A stretch of DNA of 14,004 nucleotides, taken from NCBI GenBank assembly GCA_038236905.1, contig JBBRZG010000103.1, forward strand, positions 1-14,004. The letters run 5' to 3'. This document shows, piece after piece, positions 6,384-13,845 of this stretch (its first letter is position 1; each line of letters opens with the position of its first letter). The position numbers were made by a program, and so were the translations under genes. Under the pieces are notes generated by a model. It was not told the origin of the DNA and made no database searches. It worked only from the letters and a program-made list of their open reading frames with translations. The stretch is from UKL13-2 sp038236905. Lineage in GTDB: Bacteria; Pseudomonadota; Gammaproteobacteria; Burkholderiales; Usitatibacteraceae.

Positions 6384-7592
6384 TTAGGATGGAAAAGAGA
6401 TTTTGCCCATTGCAACCGAGGGAATGCCCTTGCGCGTGCCAAAGTCTGGATCGCCGCCAGACACGGTTTCATTGGCCAAAATCGCAAACAATACTGCTTC
6501 TTTGGCATCACCGGAAATACCCAAATCGTCAGTTCTTGAAAACGTGCACGGCAACAGTTCACGCAACCAGCCGATCAGCAAAGGGTTGTGCATGCCGCCA
6601 CCAGACATGTAAATATTGAAATCGGTAATGGTGTTGCTAGAGGCCGATAGGCAGTGAAGAATCGCTTCGGCAATAGTCTCGGCGCTGAATCGCGTCAGTG
6701 TCGCCAACAAATCGTTTACCGATATATTTTCGGTTTGGCTTGCCTGCTGGGCGCGGCGGACATATTCAATGCTGAATAATTCCGGCCCGGTTGTTTTGGG
6801 GAAAGGTTGAACAAAGAATTTATCCGACTTCAGCGCGGCTAGCAGCTTTTGATTGGGCTTGCCTTGTCGCGAGATCTCCGCATTTTTGTCGTAAGCGAGT
6901 TCAGGGAAATTTAACCGTGTAATCGCGTCGATCAGGGTGTTACCCGGGCCCGTGTCGGTGACAAAAACTTCTTTCGGGTTCATGCTGGCAGGCAGATAAG
7001 TAAAGTTCGCAATGCCGCCCATATTCAGCATGATGCGATTTTCGCCGCGCTTGCCGAAAATAAAATAGTCACCATAAACCGCGAGCGGTGCGCCTTCTCC
7101 ACCGGCAGCAAGATGCTTTTGGCGGAAATCGGACACCGTTATGATGCCGGTCTTGACGGCAATGTGGTCGCCGTCACCAATTTGGAGTGTGGCATTGGGG
7201 AATTTTTTATGGCCATGCAAACTCTTTGGCGCATGCATCACCGTCTGACCATGTGAGGCAATTAAATCGACGCTGCTTTTGTCGATTCCCCACCGAATAA
7301 GGCAATCCAACACCATTTTGGCATGGAGGACGCCGAGCCATTCATTCAACATTGCCAGATGTTGAAAATCGATTATTTGTTTCGCGAAGACCTGTCGAAT
7401 CTCGGCTTTCACCTCGTCGGTGTAAGCTACAGTGTCGAACTTAAGCAAGCTGACTTTGGTGGTCTCGCCCGCGCCTGATAGCGCACACAGCGCTACGTCC
7501 AAGCCATCAAGAGAGGTGCCGGACATCAGCCCAATAATTCGCCGCGACGGCTTTTGAGCGATGTCATAGAGCTGTTGAATATTAGTGTTCAA
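6384..7592 (-). CDS. anmK: Anhydro-N-acetylmuramic acid kinase
   Basis: A 402-residue ASKHA-fold sugar kinase, slightly longer than the usual ~370. Motifs in order: GLMSGTSLDGLDVAL (21-35, phosphate binding), ASHGQT (112-117), TLQIGDG (135-141), SDFRQKHLAAGGEGAPL (154-170) with D155 as the expected catalytic base, NMGGIAN (190-196), DTGPGN (213-218), TGPELFS (268-274), SGGG (330-333) and ISGDAKEA (359-366). It cleaves the 1,6-anhydro ring of anhydroMurNAc and phosphorylates it to MurNAc-6-P during peptidoglycan recycling. MurQ, which would turn this into GlcNAc-6-P for the neighbouring NagA, is not in the window. The TTG start at 7592 overlaps the gntR stop as TTGA, so translation should be coupled. 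The C-terminus (VAMGKISFP) matches family endings, so the protein is complete. Confidence 0.94.
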   Translation of the reverse strand: MNTNIQQLYDIAQKPSRRIIGLMSGTSLDGLDVALCALSGAGETTKVSLLKFDTVAYTDEVKAEIRQVFAKQIIDFQHLAMLNEWLGVLHAKMVLDCLIRWGIDKSSVDLIASHGQTVMHAPKSLHGHKKFPNATLQIGDGDHIAVKTGIITVSDFRQKHLAAGGEGAPLAVYGDYFIFGKRGENRIMLNMGGIANFTYLPASMNPKEVFVTDTGPGNTLIDAITRLNFPELAYDKNAEISRQGKPNQKLLAALKSDKFFVQPFPKTTGPELFSIEYVRRAQQASQTENISVNDLLATLTRFSAETIAEAILHCLSASSNTITDFNIYMSGGGMHNPLLIGWLRELLPCTFSRTDDLGISGDAKEAVLFAILANETVSGGDPDFGTRKGIPSVAMGKISFPS

Positions 7593-8332
7593 ACTTCTTT
7601 GCGCATTTCAGCGACGAAGTCATAGTAATCACTGCGGCAATACGAGTGCGTCAGCTCGACCGCCTGACCCGATTCGAGATAGCCGATACGAGTAATGAAA
7701 AGAACCGCATGACCCACCGCCACGCCCAGCTGCTCCGCCAGACGCGGCTCGGCGTTGAGCGCGCGGATATGCTGCAGCGCCCGGACTGGAGCTTGACCAA
7801 TTTTATTCAGGTATTCGTAGAGCGAAGCCTTGACGGCGTTGGGTTCGGGCAACACGCTTTGCGGCAGTATGCTCAGCTCATATGCCATCACCACCTCGTC
7901 AGCTAATCGCAGGCGCTCAAGGCGGGCCACTTTCGCATTCGACGAAAGCCCCAAGCTAAGTTGCTCATCGGGTGCCGCCGGGGCAATGCAGCGATCCAGC
8001 CACCGTGAGCTCGGCGCATAGCCGCGCCGCAGCAATTCTTCAGAAAAACTGCTGAGTCGTGACAGCGGCTGCTCGAGTCGTGGCGCGATGTAATTGCCGG
8101 AACCGCGTTTGCGCAAGATGAGCCCCTGTTCGACGAGCTGGTCAATCGCCTTGCGTGCGGTGACCCGCGATACGCCCAGTGATTCTGATAGCAGCCTCTC
8201 TGATGGCAAGGCTTCATGCACCTTGTAGCGGCCCTGCCGTACCGCTTCCCCCAGCTTTCGTGCGAGCTGGAGGTATAACGGCGAATTGTCGCGTGGATCA
8301 GGCTTAAATTCGGCGACCAAACTTTTTTTCAC
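7589..8332 (-). CDS. GntR/HutC-family regulator with UTRA domain, NagR-like
   Basis: A 247-residue regulator. Residues 17-84 form the winged helix-turn-helix: SPLYLQLARKL, LPSERLLSESLGVSRVTARK (42-61, recognition helix region), then the wing KRGSGNYI (75-82). Residues about 93-240 are a UTRA effector domain (FSEELLRRGY, LERLRLAD, ELTHSYCRSDYYDF). In NagR/DasR/YvoA relatives this domain binds GlcN-6-P or GlcNAc-6-P and releases DNA. Being first in an operon with anmK, nagA and nagB-II makes an amino-sugar-phosphate sensor likely. Start: GTG at 8332, two bases after the end of a 13-bp tandem array whose last copy supplies the GAAAGAG ribosome-binding stretch. No canonical TGGTCTAGACCA-type DasR/NagR site was found in the intergenic region, so the operator is unknown. 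Confidence 0.88.
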   Translation of the reverse strand: MKKSLVAEFKPDPRDNSPLYLQLARKLGEAVRQGRYKVHEALPSERLLSESLGVSRVTARKAIDQLVEQGLILRKRGSGNYIAPRLEQPLSRLSSFSEELLRRGYAPSSRWLDRCIAPAAPDEQLSLGLSSNAKVARLERLRLADEVVMAYELSILPQSVLPEPNAVKASLYEYLNKIGQAPVRALQHIRALNAEPRLAEQLGVAVGHAVLFITRIGYLESGQAVELTHSYCRSDYYDFVAEMRKEV

Positions 8333-8334
8333 GG

Positions 8335-8425
8335 CGCTCTTTCAGGACGGTATTTCATTAAGCTCTTTCATTAAGCTCTTTCATTAAGCTCTTTCATTAA
8401 GCTCTTTCATTACGCCTTTTCATTG
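8335..8425. repeat. Seven 13-bp tandem repeats abutting the gntR start codon
   Basis: On the - strand the unit is TAATGAAAGAGCT. Four copies are identical (8361-8412). One diverged copy lies upstream (8413-8425, CAATGAAAAGGCG) and two lie toward the gene (8348-8360, TAATGAAATACCG; 8335-8347, TCCTGAAAGAGCG). The period is exactly 13 throughout. The last copy ends two bases before the GTG start, and its GAAAGAG is the only plausible Shine-Dalgarno. The array thus forms the 5' untranslated region or promoter-proximal DNA of the regulator, and its four identical units make copy-number slippage possible. Confidence 0.9.
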
Positions 8426-8566
8426 CGCTGGGAGCGAGACCGCGCTGTTGCCTGCGATGCAAATTTAGGTTGCGCATTGCGGCCACTTGATGAGGGGTTG
8501 ATTGACGGAGGCTTCGACGCAGAGGCGGTCTTTTGCTTTAGTTTCTCGCGCAGGCCACGATTTAAC

Positions 8567-8594
8567 TTGGCAAAAAACTAAAACCATTTACAAT
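8567..8594 (+). promoter_or_regulatory. Sigma70-like promoter of the binding-protein gene with overlapping repeats
   Basis: TTGGCA (8567-8572; 5 of 6 to TTGACA), a 16-bp spacer and TACAAT (8589-8594; 5 of 6 to TATAAT) would start a transcript near 8601 with a leader of about 100 nt. Two copies of TAAAACCA (8579-8586, 8594-8601) and a related TAATACCA (8605-8612) overlap it, as does an inverted repeat TTACA-N10-TGTAA (8588-8607). These are candidate operator elements. The call comes from reading the sequence by eye only. Confidence 0.45.
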
Positions 8595-8661
8595 AAAACC
8601 AATGTAATACCAAATATATCATGGGTCACAACTTTCCGGACGAGCGGCGTACGATTCACGA

Positions 8662-8680
8662 TTTGCATTTCTGATGCAAA
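8662..8680. promoter_or_regulatory. Inverted repeat TTTGCAT-N5-ATGCAAA
   Basis: Perfect 7-bp arms (8662-8668 and 8674-8680) around TTCTG, 21 bp before the ATG of the binding-protein gene and just upstream of its GGGAG ribosome-binding site. It could be a regulator site or a small mRNA hairpin next to the ribosome-binding site. Confidence 0.4.
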
Positions 8681-8701
8681 AAACCAGCAAGGGAGACTGT
8701 T

Positions 8702-10321
8702 ATGGATGTTCGAGTGCGTGCGGGTTTCGGTGTTTCTGCCGGTTGGTTTCTATTTATGGCAATTGCCTTTTGCTGCGTGCCACGGTTAGCTGCCGCCGAG
8801 GGCAAAAATTTCCGCTGGTCGACGAACGGTGATGTCACCACCCAAGACCCTCACGGACAGGATGAAGGGTTTACGAAGTCCATCAATGCGCTGGTCTATG
8901 AACGTTTGATCCAGCCGGGCAAAGACATGTCGCCGACGCCGTGGCTGGCAACGTCGTGGAAAGTATTGAGCCCGACCAAGCGGGTCGTCTATTTGCGGAA
9001 AGACGTGAAGTTTCAGGATGGCTCGCCATTTACGGCCGATGATGTGGTTTTCTCATTCGAGCGTGCGGCAAAATCGAATCAGTTCAAAACCTATGCGATT
9101 CCCGCTGGTGTCGTGAAAAAGGTGGATGACCATACCGTTGAATTCACCACGGCAAAGCCAAATCCGGTGGCGCTGAATTCGATCGGTGAAGTGCCGATCA
9201 TGAGTAAAAAATGGGCTGAAAAAAATAACGCGACACAGCCGCAGGATTTCACCACCAAAGAAGTCACCTACGCCTCACGCAATGCGATGGGCACCGGGCC
9301 ATTCCGCTTGGTCTCGTACGAGCCCGGAATTAAAACCACGCATATCAAAAACGCGGATTGGTGGGGCATTAAAGAGGGCCGCTTTGAAAGCAATATCGAT
9401 AGTATTGAATACCGTCCCATCGCCAGCGCGGTCACGAGAATGTCGGCATTGAAATCAGGCGAAGTAGATTTTGTGTTGGATCCGCCCGTACAAGACGTGT
9501 CGAAACTCAAGGAAGATAAAACGCTCAAGGTTTGGGAAGGAGACGAAATGCGGATCATCTCGATCGCGATGGATCAGGCGCGCGATGAGCTGCTTTTTTC
9601 TGACGTGAAGGGCAAAAATCCGCTCAAGGATGTTCGCGTTCGCGTTGCCCTTTATAGCGCGATTGACGTCAATGCGATAAAGACACAGATCATGCGCGGA
9701 TTGTCGACGCCGACCGCTATTGCCCTGCCCAATCCGAAGGGCGAGGGGATTCCGGCCGCGCTTGAAAAACGCCCGCCCTACGATCCTGAAGCCGGCAAAA
9801 AACTGCTGGCCGAAGCGGGTTACCCGAATGGATTCGGCTTTACGCTGCATTGCCCGAACGACCGTTATGTCAACGACGAAAAAATTTGTGTGGCGCTGGC
9901 GGGGATGTGGGCGCGGATCGGGCTGAAGGTCAAGGTGGAGGCGATGCCGAAAGCGCAATATTTTCAGCGCACGCCCAAAAAAGAATTCAGCGTCATGATG
10001 CAAGGCTGGGGGGACACTAATCGCGACGCCATGTTTACGCTGAAGCCGGTGCTGCATAGCTTTAATAGCACAGGCTATGGCGACAGCAACTACGGCAATT
10101 TTAAAAATGCCGAACTGGATGCGCTTATTGAAAAAGCGGAAAGTGAAATGGATGCGCCGACCCGTCAGGGACTGATTAATAATGCGGTTGAGTTGATTCA
10201 GCGCGAGGTTTTGGTGATTCCGCTTCATCGGCAAGTGGTGCCGTGGGCATCACGCGCCAATATCAGTTTGGTGCATCGGCCGGACAATAAATTTGCGCCT
10301 CTGTGGATCAAGATGCAATAA
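8702..10321 (+). CDS. ABC transporter substrate-binding protein, family 5 (peptide/oligosaccharide type)
   Basis: A 539-residue secreted binding protein. The ATG has GGGAG seven bases upstream. Residues 1-32 form a signal peptide with a predicted cut after AAA (30-32); the adjacent C24/C25 do not form a lipobox. The SBP_bac_5 signature is clear: TPWLATSWKV (79-88) and VKFQDGSPFTADDVVFSFER (102-121), followed by GTGPFRLVSYEPG and a PYDPEAGKKLLAEAGYPNGF stretch typical of DppA/OppA-like proteins. Such proteins bind di- or oligopeptides, murein tripeptide (MppA) or, in vibrios, chitin oligosaccharides. No permease or ATPase gene accompanies it, so it must use a transporter encoded elsewhere. Its position divergent from the gntR-anmK-nagAB operon suggests a cell-wall or amino-sugar ligand. 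Family certain; ligand inferred. Confidence 0.9.
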   Translation: MDVRVRAGFGVSAGWFLFMAIAFCCVPRLAAAEGKNFRWSTNGDVTTQDPHGQDEGFTKSINALVYERLIQPGKDMSPTPWLATSWKVLSPTKRVVYLRKDVKFQDGSPFTADDVVFSFERAAKSNQFKTYAIPAGVVKKVDDHTVEFTTAKPNPVALNSIGEVPIMSKKWAEKNNATQPQDFTTKEVTYASRNAMGTGPFRLVSYEPGIKTTHIKNADWWGIKEGRFESNIDSIEYRPIASAVTRMSALKSGEVDFVLDPPVQDVSKLKEDKTLKVWEGDEMRIISIAMDQARDELLFSDVKGKNPLKDVRVRVALYSAIDVNAIKTQIMRGLSTPTAIALPNPKGEGIPAALEKRPPYDPEAGKKLLAEAGYPNGFGFTLHCPNDRYVNDEKICVALAGMWARIGLKVKVEAMPKAQYFQRTPKKEFSVMMQGWGDTNRDAMFTLKPVLHSFNSTGYGDSNYGNFKNAELDALIEKAESEMDAPTRQGLINNAVELIQREVLVIPLHRQVVPWASRANISLVHRPDNKFAPLWIKMQ

Positions 10322-10384
10322 CGCGGTTGCAATAATTCGGTGGGAAGGATGGCGTGCGGGAAAGAAAAGTACTCACGATATTCA

Positions 10385-10414
10385 GCCGTCAATAGCCTTG
10401 ATCAGGCTTTCGGC
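10385..10414 (+). terminator. Two-part hairpin after the binding-protein gene
   Basis: GCCG (10385-10388) and CGGC (10411-10414) enclose AGCCT-TGATC-AGGCT (10394-10408). The hairpin lies in the 124-bp gap before the SpmAB gene. It has no T-run, so it may only weaken or process the transcript. Tentative. Confidence 0.25.
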
Positions 10415-10445
10415 GTAATAGCACCGCAATAAAAATGGGTCATCA

Positions 10446-11684
10446 ATGGCACTCACGTATATCTGGGCATCGTTTTTTATTATTGGGTTTATCGCCGCAC
10501 TAGCCCAATGGCTATTTCTGGGTGATACCGAAATATTCAAAAAAATAGTTGATGGCACCTTTGAATCTGCGAAGGTGGGCGTGATGGATATCGCGCTGCC
10601 GCTCGCGGGCATCATGACGCTGTGGTTGGGTATTTTGAATATCGGTGAAAAAGCAGGCGCAATCAACTTGCTGGCGAAAATTATTGGGCCATTTTTCTCG
10701 CGCATTTTTCCCGAAGTACCGAAAAATCATCCCGCCACCGGGCACATGGTGATGAATTTTTCCGCCAATTTGCTGGGCTTGGACAATGCGGCCACGCCCT
10801 TCGGCTTGAAAGCGATGGAGAGCCTGCACACGTTAAATCCGAATAAAGACGAAGCCAGTAATGCGCAGATTATGTTTCTGGTGTTGCATGCATCCGGACT
10901 GACGTTAATCCCGCTGTCAATCATGGCGCAACGCGCAGTGCTCGGCGCACAAGATCCTTCTGATATTTTTATTCCGTGCCTGATTGCAACCTATGTCGCG
11001 ACAGTGGTCGGCATGGTGGCGGTGGCGATCAAGCAACGAATTAATTTATTTAATTCGGTAGTGATGAGTTGGCTGGTCGGCATCAGCGCCGCAATCTTCG
11101 GCATGGTCTGGTATTTCACAAATTTTTTGACCAAAACAGAAATCGAAATCGTTTCTAAAGTCGCCAGCAACCTGATTTTATTTTCCATCATTGTCGGCTT
11201 CATCGTTGGCGCGCTACGAAAAAAAGTCGATGTCTACAGCGCGTTTATCGATGGCGCGAAAGGCGGCATTCAAACGTCATTAACCATCATTCCCTATCTG
11301 GTCGGCATGCTGGTCGCGATCAGTGTGTTGCGCAATTCAGGCGTACTCGGCTTTATCGTCTCCGGCTTTACCTGGACATTCACGCAGCTCGGATTCAATA
11401 CCGATTTCACGCCGGCATTGCCAACGGCGCTGATGAAGCCGATCAGCGGCAGCGGCGCCAGAGCGATGATGATCGACGCGATGAAAACCTATGGCGTCGA
11501 TTCGTTTGTGGGCCGATTGGCCTGTATTTTTCAAGGCTCGGCGGACACCACGTTCTATATTGTTGCGTTGTATTTTGGCTCGGTCGGCATCAAGAAAATT
11601 CGCTATGCGATCACATACGGCTTGATCGCCGAATTTGCAGGCGTGGTCGCCGCGGTGTGGGTGGCCTATTTATTTTTTCATTGA
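10446..11684 (+). CDS. Fused SpmA-SpmB-type membrane protein (nucleoside recognition / Gate domains)
   Basis: A 412-residue polytopic inner-membrane protein made of two related halves. The N-terminal half (about 1-195) is SpmA-like, with the hallmark NFSANLLGLDNAATPFGLKAM (104-124). The C-terminal half (about 205-412) is SpmB-like, with the Gate region ISGSGARAMMIDAMKTYGVD (333-352) and GSADTTFYIVALYFGSVGIKK (364-384). About eight to ten hydrophobic helices are visible. SpmA and SpmB are separate proteins in Bacillus, where they help spore core dehydration. The single-chain form occurs in non-sporulating proteobacteria, where its substrate is unknown. It follows the binding-protein gene in the same direction after 124 bp, so co-transcription is possible but unproven. 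The start has only a weak ribosome-binding site, but no better in-frame start is seen. Confidence 0.88.
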   Translation: MALTYIWASFFIIGFIAALAQWLFLGDTEIFKKIVDGTFESAKVGVMDIALPLAGIMTLWLGILNIGEKAGAINLLAKIIGPFFSRIFPEVPKNHPATGHMVMNFSANLLGLDNAATPFGLKAMESLHTLNPNKDEASNAQIMFLVLHASGLTLIPLSIMAQRAVLGAQDPSDIFIPCLIATYVATVVGMVAVAIKQRINLFNSVVMSWLVGISAAIFGMVWYFTNFLTKTEIEIVSKVASNLILFSIIVGFIVGALRKKVDVYSAFIDGAKGGIQTSLTIIPYLVGMLVAISVLRNSGVLGFIVSGFTWTFTQLGFNTDFTPALPTALMKPISGSGARAMMIDAMKTYGVDSFVGRLACIFQGSADTTFYIVALYFGSVGIKKIRYAITYGLIAEFAGVVAAVWVAYLFFH

Positions 11685-11742
11685 TTTCGTCTGACATACC
11701 ATGTCGATTTTTAATATTTTAAAATGAAACACCAGCATAGAC

Positions 11743-11776
11743 GCGCCGTTTCAGCCAAAATACCCTGAAACGGCGC
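11743..11776. terminator. Perfect 12-bp-stem hairpin between spmAB and aguB
   Basis: GCGCCGTTTCAG (11743-11754), a 10-nt loop and CTGAAACGGCGC (11765-11776) pair without mismatch. Its location after the spmAB stop and before aguB suits a terminator, but only TCTGCTGC follows on the + strand instead of a T-run. It may therefore be an intrinsic terminator of weak type, an mRNA 3'-end stabiliser or a dispersed palindromic element. Confidence 0.55.
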
Positions 11777-11822
11777 TCTGCTGCTAGTGATTAATTTTTA
11801 ACTATTCTCCAACGAGGTTCAA

Positions 11823-12701
11823 GTGTCCCGGATCGTCACCGTCGCTGCCACCCAAATGTCCTGCTCGTGGGATCGCGCGGCGAATATTGCGAAAGCGGAA
11901 AAACTCGTCCGTCAGGCGGCGGCAGAGGGCGCGCAAATTATCTTGATTCAGGAATTATTTGAAACGCCCTATTTTTGCCAAAAGCCCAACGCTGATTTTT
12001 TGCAGCTTGCGACCACGGTTGAAAATAATCCAGCGATCGCTCATTTTCAAAAAATTGCAAAAGAATTATCCGTCGTTTTACCGATCAGTTTTTTTGAGTT
12101 GGCAGGCCAGGCGCGATTCAACAGCGTGGCGATTATTGATGCGGATGGCACCAACCTCGGCACCTATCGCAAGAGCCATATTCCCGACGGCCCCGGCTAT
12201 CATGAGAAATATTTTTTCAACCCGGGCGACACCGGCTTCAAAGTCTGGAACACGCGCTACGCCAACATCGGCGTGGGCATTTGCTGGGACCAGTGGTTCC
12301 CTGAGTGCGCACGGGTGATGGCCTTGCAGGGCGCGGAACTGTTGTTCTACCCGACCGCGATCGGTACCGAGCCGCACGACCCGACCATCAGTTCGCGCGA
12401 TCACTGGCAGCGCGTGCAACAGGGTCATGCGGGCGCGAATGTGATGCCGCTGATTGCTAGCAATCGGATCGGACGCGAGGACCAACAAGATTCCCATATC
12501 AATTTTTATGGCTCTTCTTTTATCGCCGATCAGTTTGGAAAAAAAGTAGCTGAGCTCAACGAAACGGAATCCGGCGTTGTCATCCACGCATTCGATCTAG
12601 ACGAGCTCGAAAACATCCGTAGCGCGTGGGGCATCTTTCGCGACCGTCGCCCGAATCTTTATGGCGCGATAAAAACACTTGATGGCAAGCTGGAATCTTG
12701 A
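11823..12701 (+). CDS. aguB: N-carbamoylputrescine amidase
   Basis: A 292-residue nitrilase-superfamily amidase of standard AguB length. The Glu-Lys-Cys triad is visible: E44 in LIQELFETPYF, K117 in YRKSHIPDGPGYHEK and C154 in GVGICWDQWFPE. The PDGPGYHEKYFFNPGD segment and the IGTEPHDP stretch are characteristic of N-carbamoylputrescine amidases rather than other nitrilases. It hydrolyses N-carbamoylputrescine to putrescine, CO2 and ammonia. Start: GTG with GAGG five bases upstream (11814-11817). Its stop overlaps the start of aguA, which makes the substrate, so the two enzymes are produced together. Confidence 0.95.
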   Translation: MSRIVTVAATQMSCSWDRAANIAKAEKLVRQAAAEGAQIILIQELFETPYFCQKPNADFLQLATTVENNPAIAHFQKIAKELSVVLPISFFELAGQARFNSVAIIDADGTNLGTYRKSHIPDGPGYHEKYFFNPGDTGFKVWNTRYANIGVGICWDQWFPECARVMALQGAELLFYPTAIGTEPHDPTISSRDHWQRVQQGHAGANVMPLIASNRIGREDQQDSHINFYGSSFIADQFGKKVAELNETESGVVIHAFDLDELENIRSAWGIFRDRRPNLYGAIKTLDGKLES

Positions 12702-13828
12702 CAACAACATCGCTAAAAACCACCCCACGGGCAGATGGCTTTAGGATGCCTGCTGAATGGGAACTGCATACGCGGACCTGGATGGTGTGGCCCGAGCGGG
12801 CTGACAACTGGCGGCTGAACGCAGCGCCCGCGCAGGCGGCGTTTGCGGCGGTCGCGCGGGCAATTTCGCGATTCGAAGCCGTGACCGTTTGTGTGTCAGC
12901 CGCGCAATATTCACAGGCGCGCGCCATGCTGCAGGACACCCGAATTCGCGTGGTGGAGATGGCCACAGACGACGCATGGGCGCGTGATACCGGTCCGACT
13001 TTTGTCGTGAACCACCAAGGTGAAGTGCGCGGCATTGATTGGGAATTCAACGCGTGGGGTGGGCTGAATGGCGGCTTGTATTCGCCGTGGGCAAACGATG
13101 ACCGGGTTGCGGCGCAGATTTTAGATATTGAACGCTTGCCACGTTATCGCGCGGATGGGTTTGTACTCGAGGGCGGCTCGATTCATGTGGATGGCGAAGG
13201 CACGGTCATCACCACCGAAGAATGTTTGCTGAATAAAAATCGCAATCCGAATATGACACGTGCCGCGATTGAAGAAACGCTCAGCCAGTATTTGAATATC
13301 GAGAAAGTTATCTGGTTGCCGCAGGGATTATTCAACGATGAGACCGATGGCCATGTCGATAATTTTTGTTGCTTCGTGCGGCCCGGCGAAGTGTTGCTCG
13401 CGTGGACAGACGATGCGGGAGATCCAAATTATCCTCGCTGCCAATCGGCAATGCGCGTGCTCGCGAATGCGACCGATGCGAAGGGCCGCACACTCATCAT
13501 CCACAAAATGCCGATTCCCGGCCCGCTGCACGCGACCGCGATCGAATGCGCAGGTGTTGTAGCAGTCGCCGGTACGCAGCCACGCGATCCATCAATGCGG
13601 CTGGCGGGCTCGTATGTGAATTTTCTGATCGTCAATGGCGGCATTATCGCGCCAGCATTTGGCGAGCCCAACGACGCGGCAGCAGAAGCCATTCTTAAGC
13701 GATGTTTCCCCGGGCGTGAAGTGGTGATGGTGCTGGGTCGCGAGATTTTATTGGGTGGCGGGAATATTCACTGCATCACACAGCAGCAACCCGCCGCAAC
13801 AACTACCGACAACAATTCTCGACAGTGA
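12698..13828 (+). CDS. aguA: Agmatine deiminase
   Basis: A 376-residue protein of the guanidine-modifying (peptidyl-arginine deiminase-like) family. Active-site elements are present: WARDTGP with D97, the LEGGSIHVDGEGT segment with E158, ETDGHVDN with H219, and the nucleophile C359 in GGGNIHCITQQ near the C-terminus. It converts agmatine to N-carbamoylputrescine plus ammonia, which AguB then turns into putrescine. The TTG start overlaps the aguB stop as TTGA. It is preferred over the ATG at 12746 because the conserved TPRADGFRMPAEWE begins before that ATG. The last 14 residues (polar, Thr/Asn-rich) extend past the conserved core and look dispensable. The gene converges on the opposite-strand gene after a 17-bp gap. 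Confidence 0.95.
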   Translation: MTTTSLKTTPRADGFRMPAEWELHTRTWMVWPERADNWRLNAAPAQAAFAAVARAISRFEAVTVCVSAAQYSQARAMLQDTRIRVVEMATDDAWARDTGPTFVVNHQGEVRGIDWEFNAWGGLNGGLYSPWANDDRVAAQILDIERLPRYRADGFVLEGGSIHVDGEGTVITTEECLLNKNRNPNMTRAAIEETLSQYLNIEKVIWLPQGLFNDETDGHVDNFCCFVRPGEVLLAWTDDAGDPNYPRCQSAMRVLANATDAKGRTLIIHKMPIPGPLHATAIECAGVVAVAGTQPRDPSMRLAGSYVNFLIVNGGIIAPAFGEPNDAAAEAILKRCFPGREVVMVLGREILLGGGNIHCITQQQPAATTTDNNSRQ

Positions 13829-13845
13829 AGAGGCTGCTCCGGTAG

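Larger units (their letters stand above)
8333..8701. other. Divergent intergenic regulatory region, gntR / binding-protein gene
   Basis: This 369-bp stretch contains no gene. It holds the 13-bp tandem array next to gntR, a promoter with overlapping TAAAACCA repeats (8567-8612) and a 19-bp inverted repeat before the binding-protein gene (8662-8680). An isolated ATGCAAA at 8457-8463 matches one arm of that inverted repeat and could be a second half-site on the gntR side. No convincing promoter was seen for gntR itself. Confidence 0.6.

Noticed and set aside
8335..8425. CRISPR array
   Set aside because: Units are 13 bp and directly contiguous, with no spacers and no cas genes; this is a simple tandem repeat.
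8771..8776. Lipoprotein cysteine (C24/C25) in the binding protein
   Set aside because: The residue before C24 is Phe, which is not allowed in a lipobox, and a normal AAA signal-peptidase I site follows at 30-32.
9455..10234. 259-codon open frame on the - strand
   Set aside because: It lies wholly inside the clearly real substrate-binding protein gene, its product is basic and matches no recognised family, and it is an antisense shadow.
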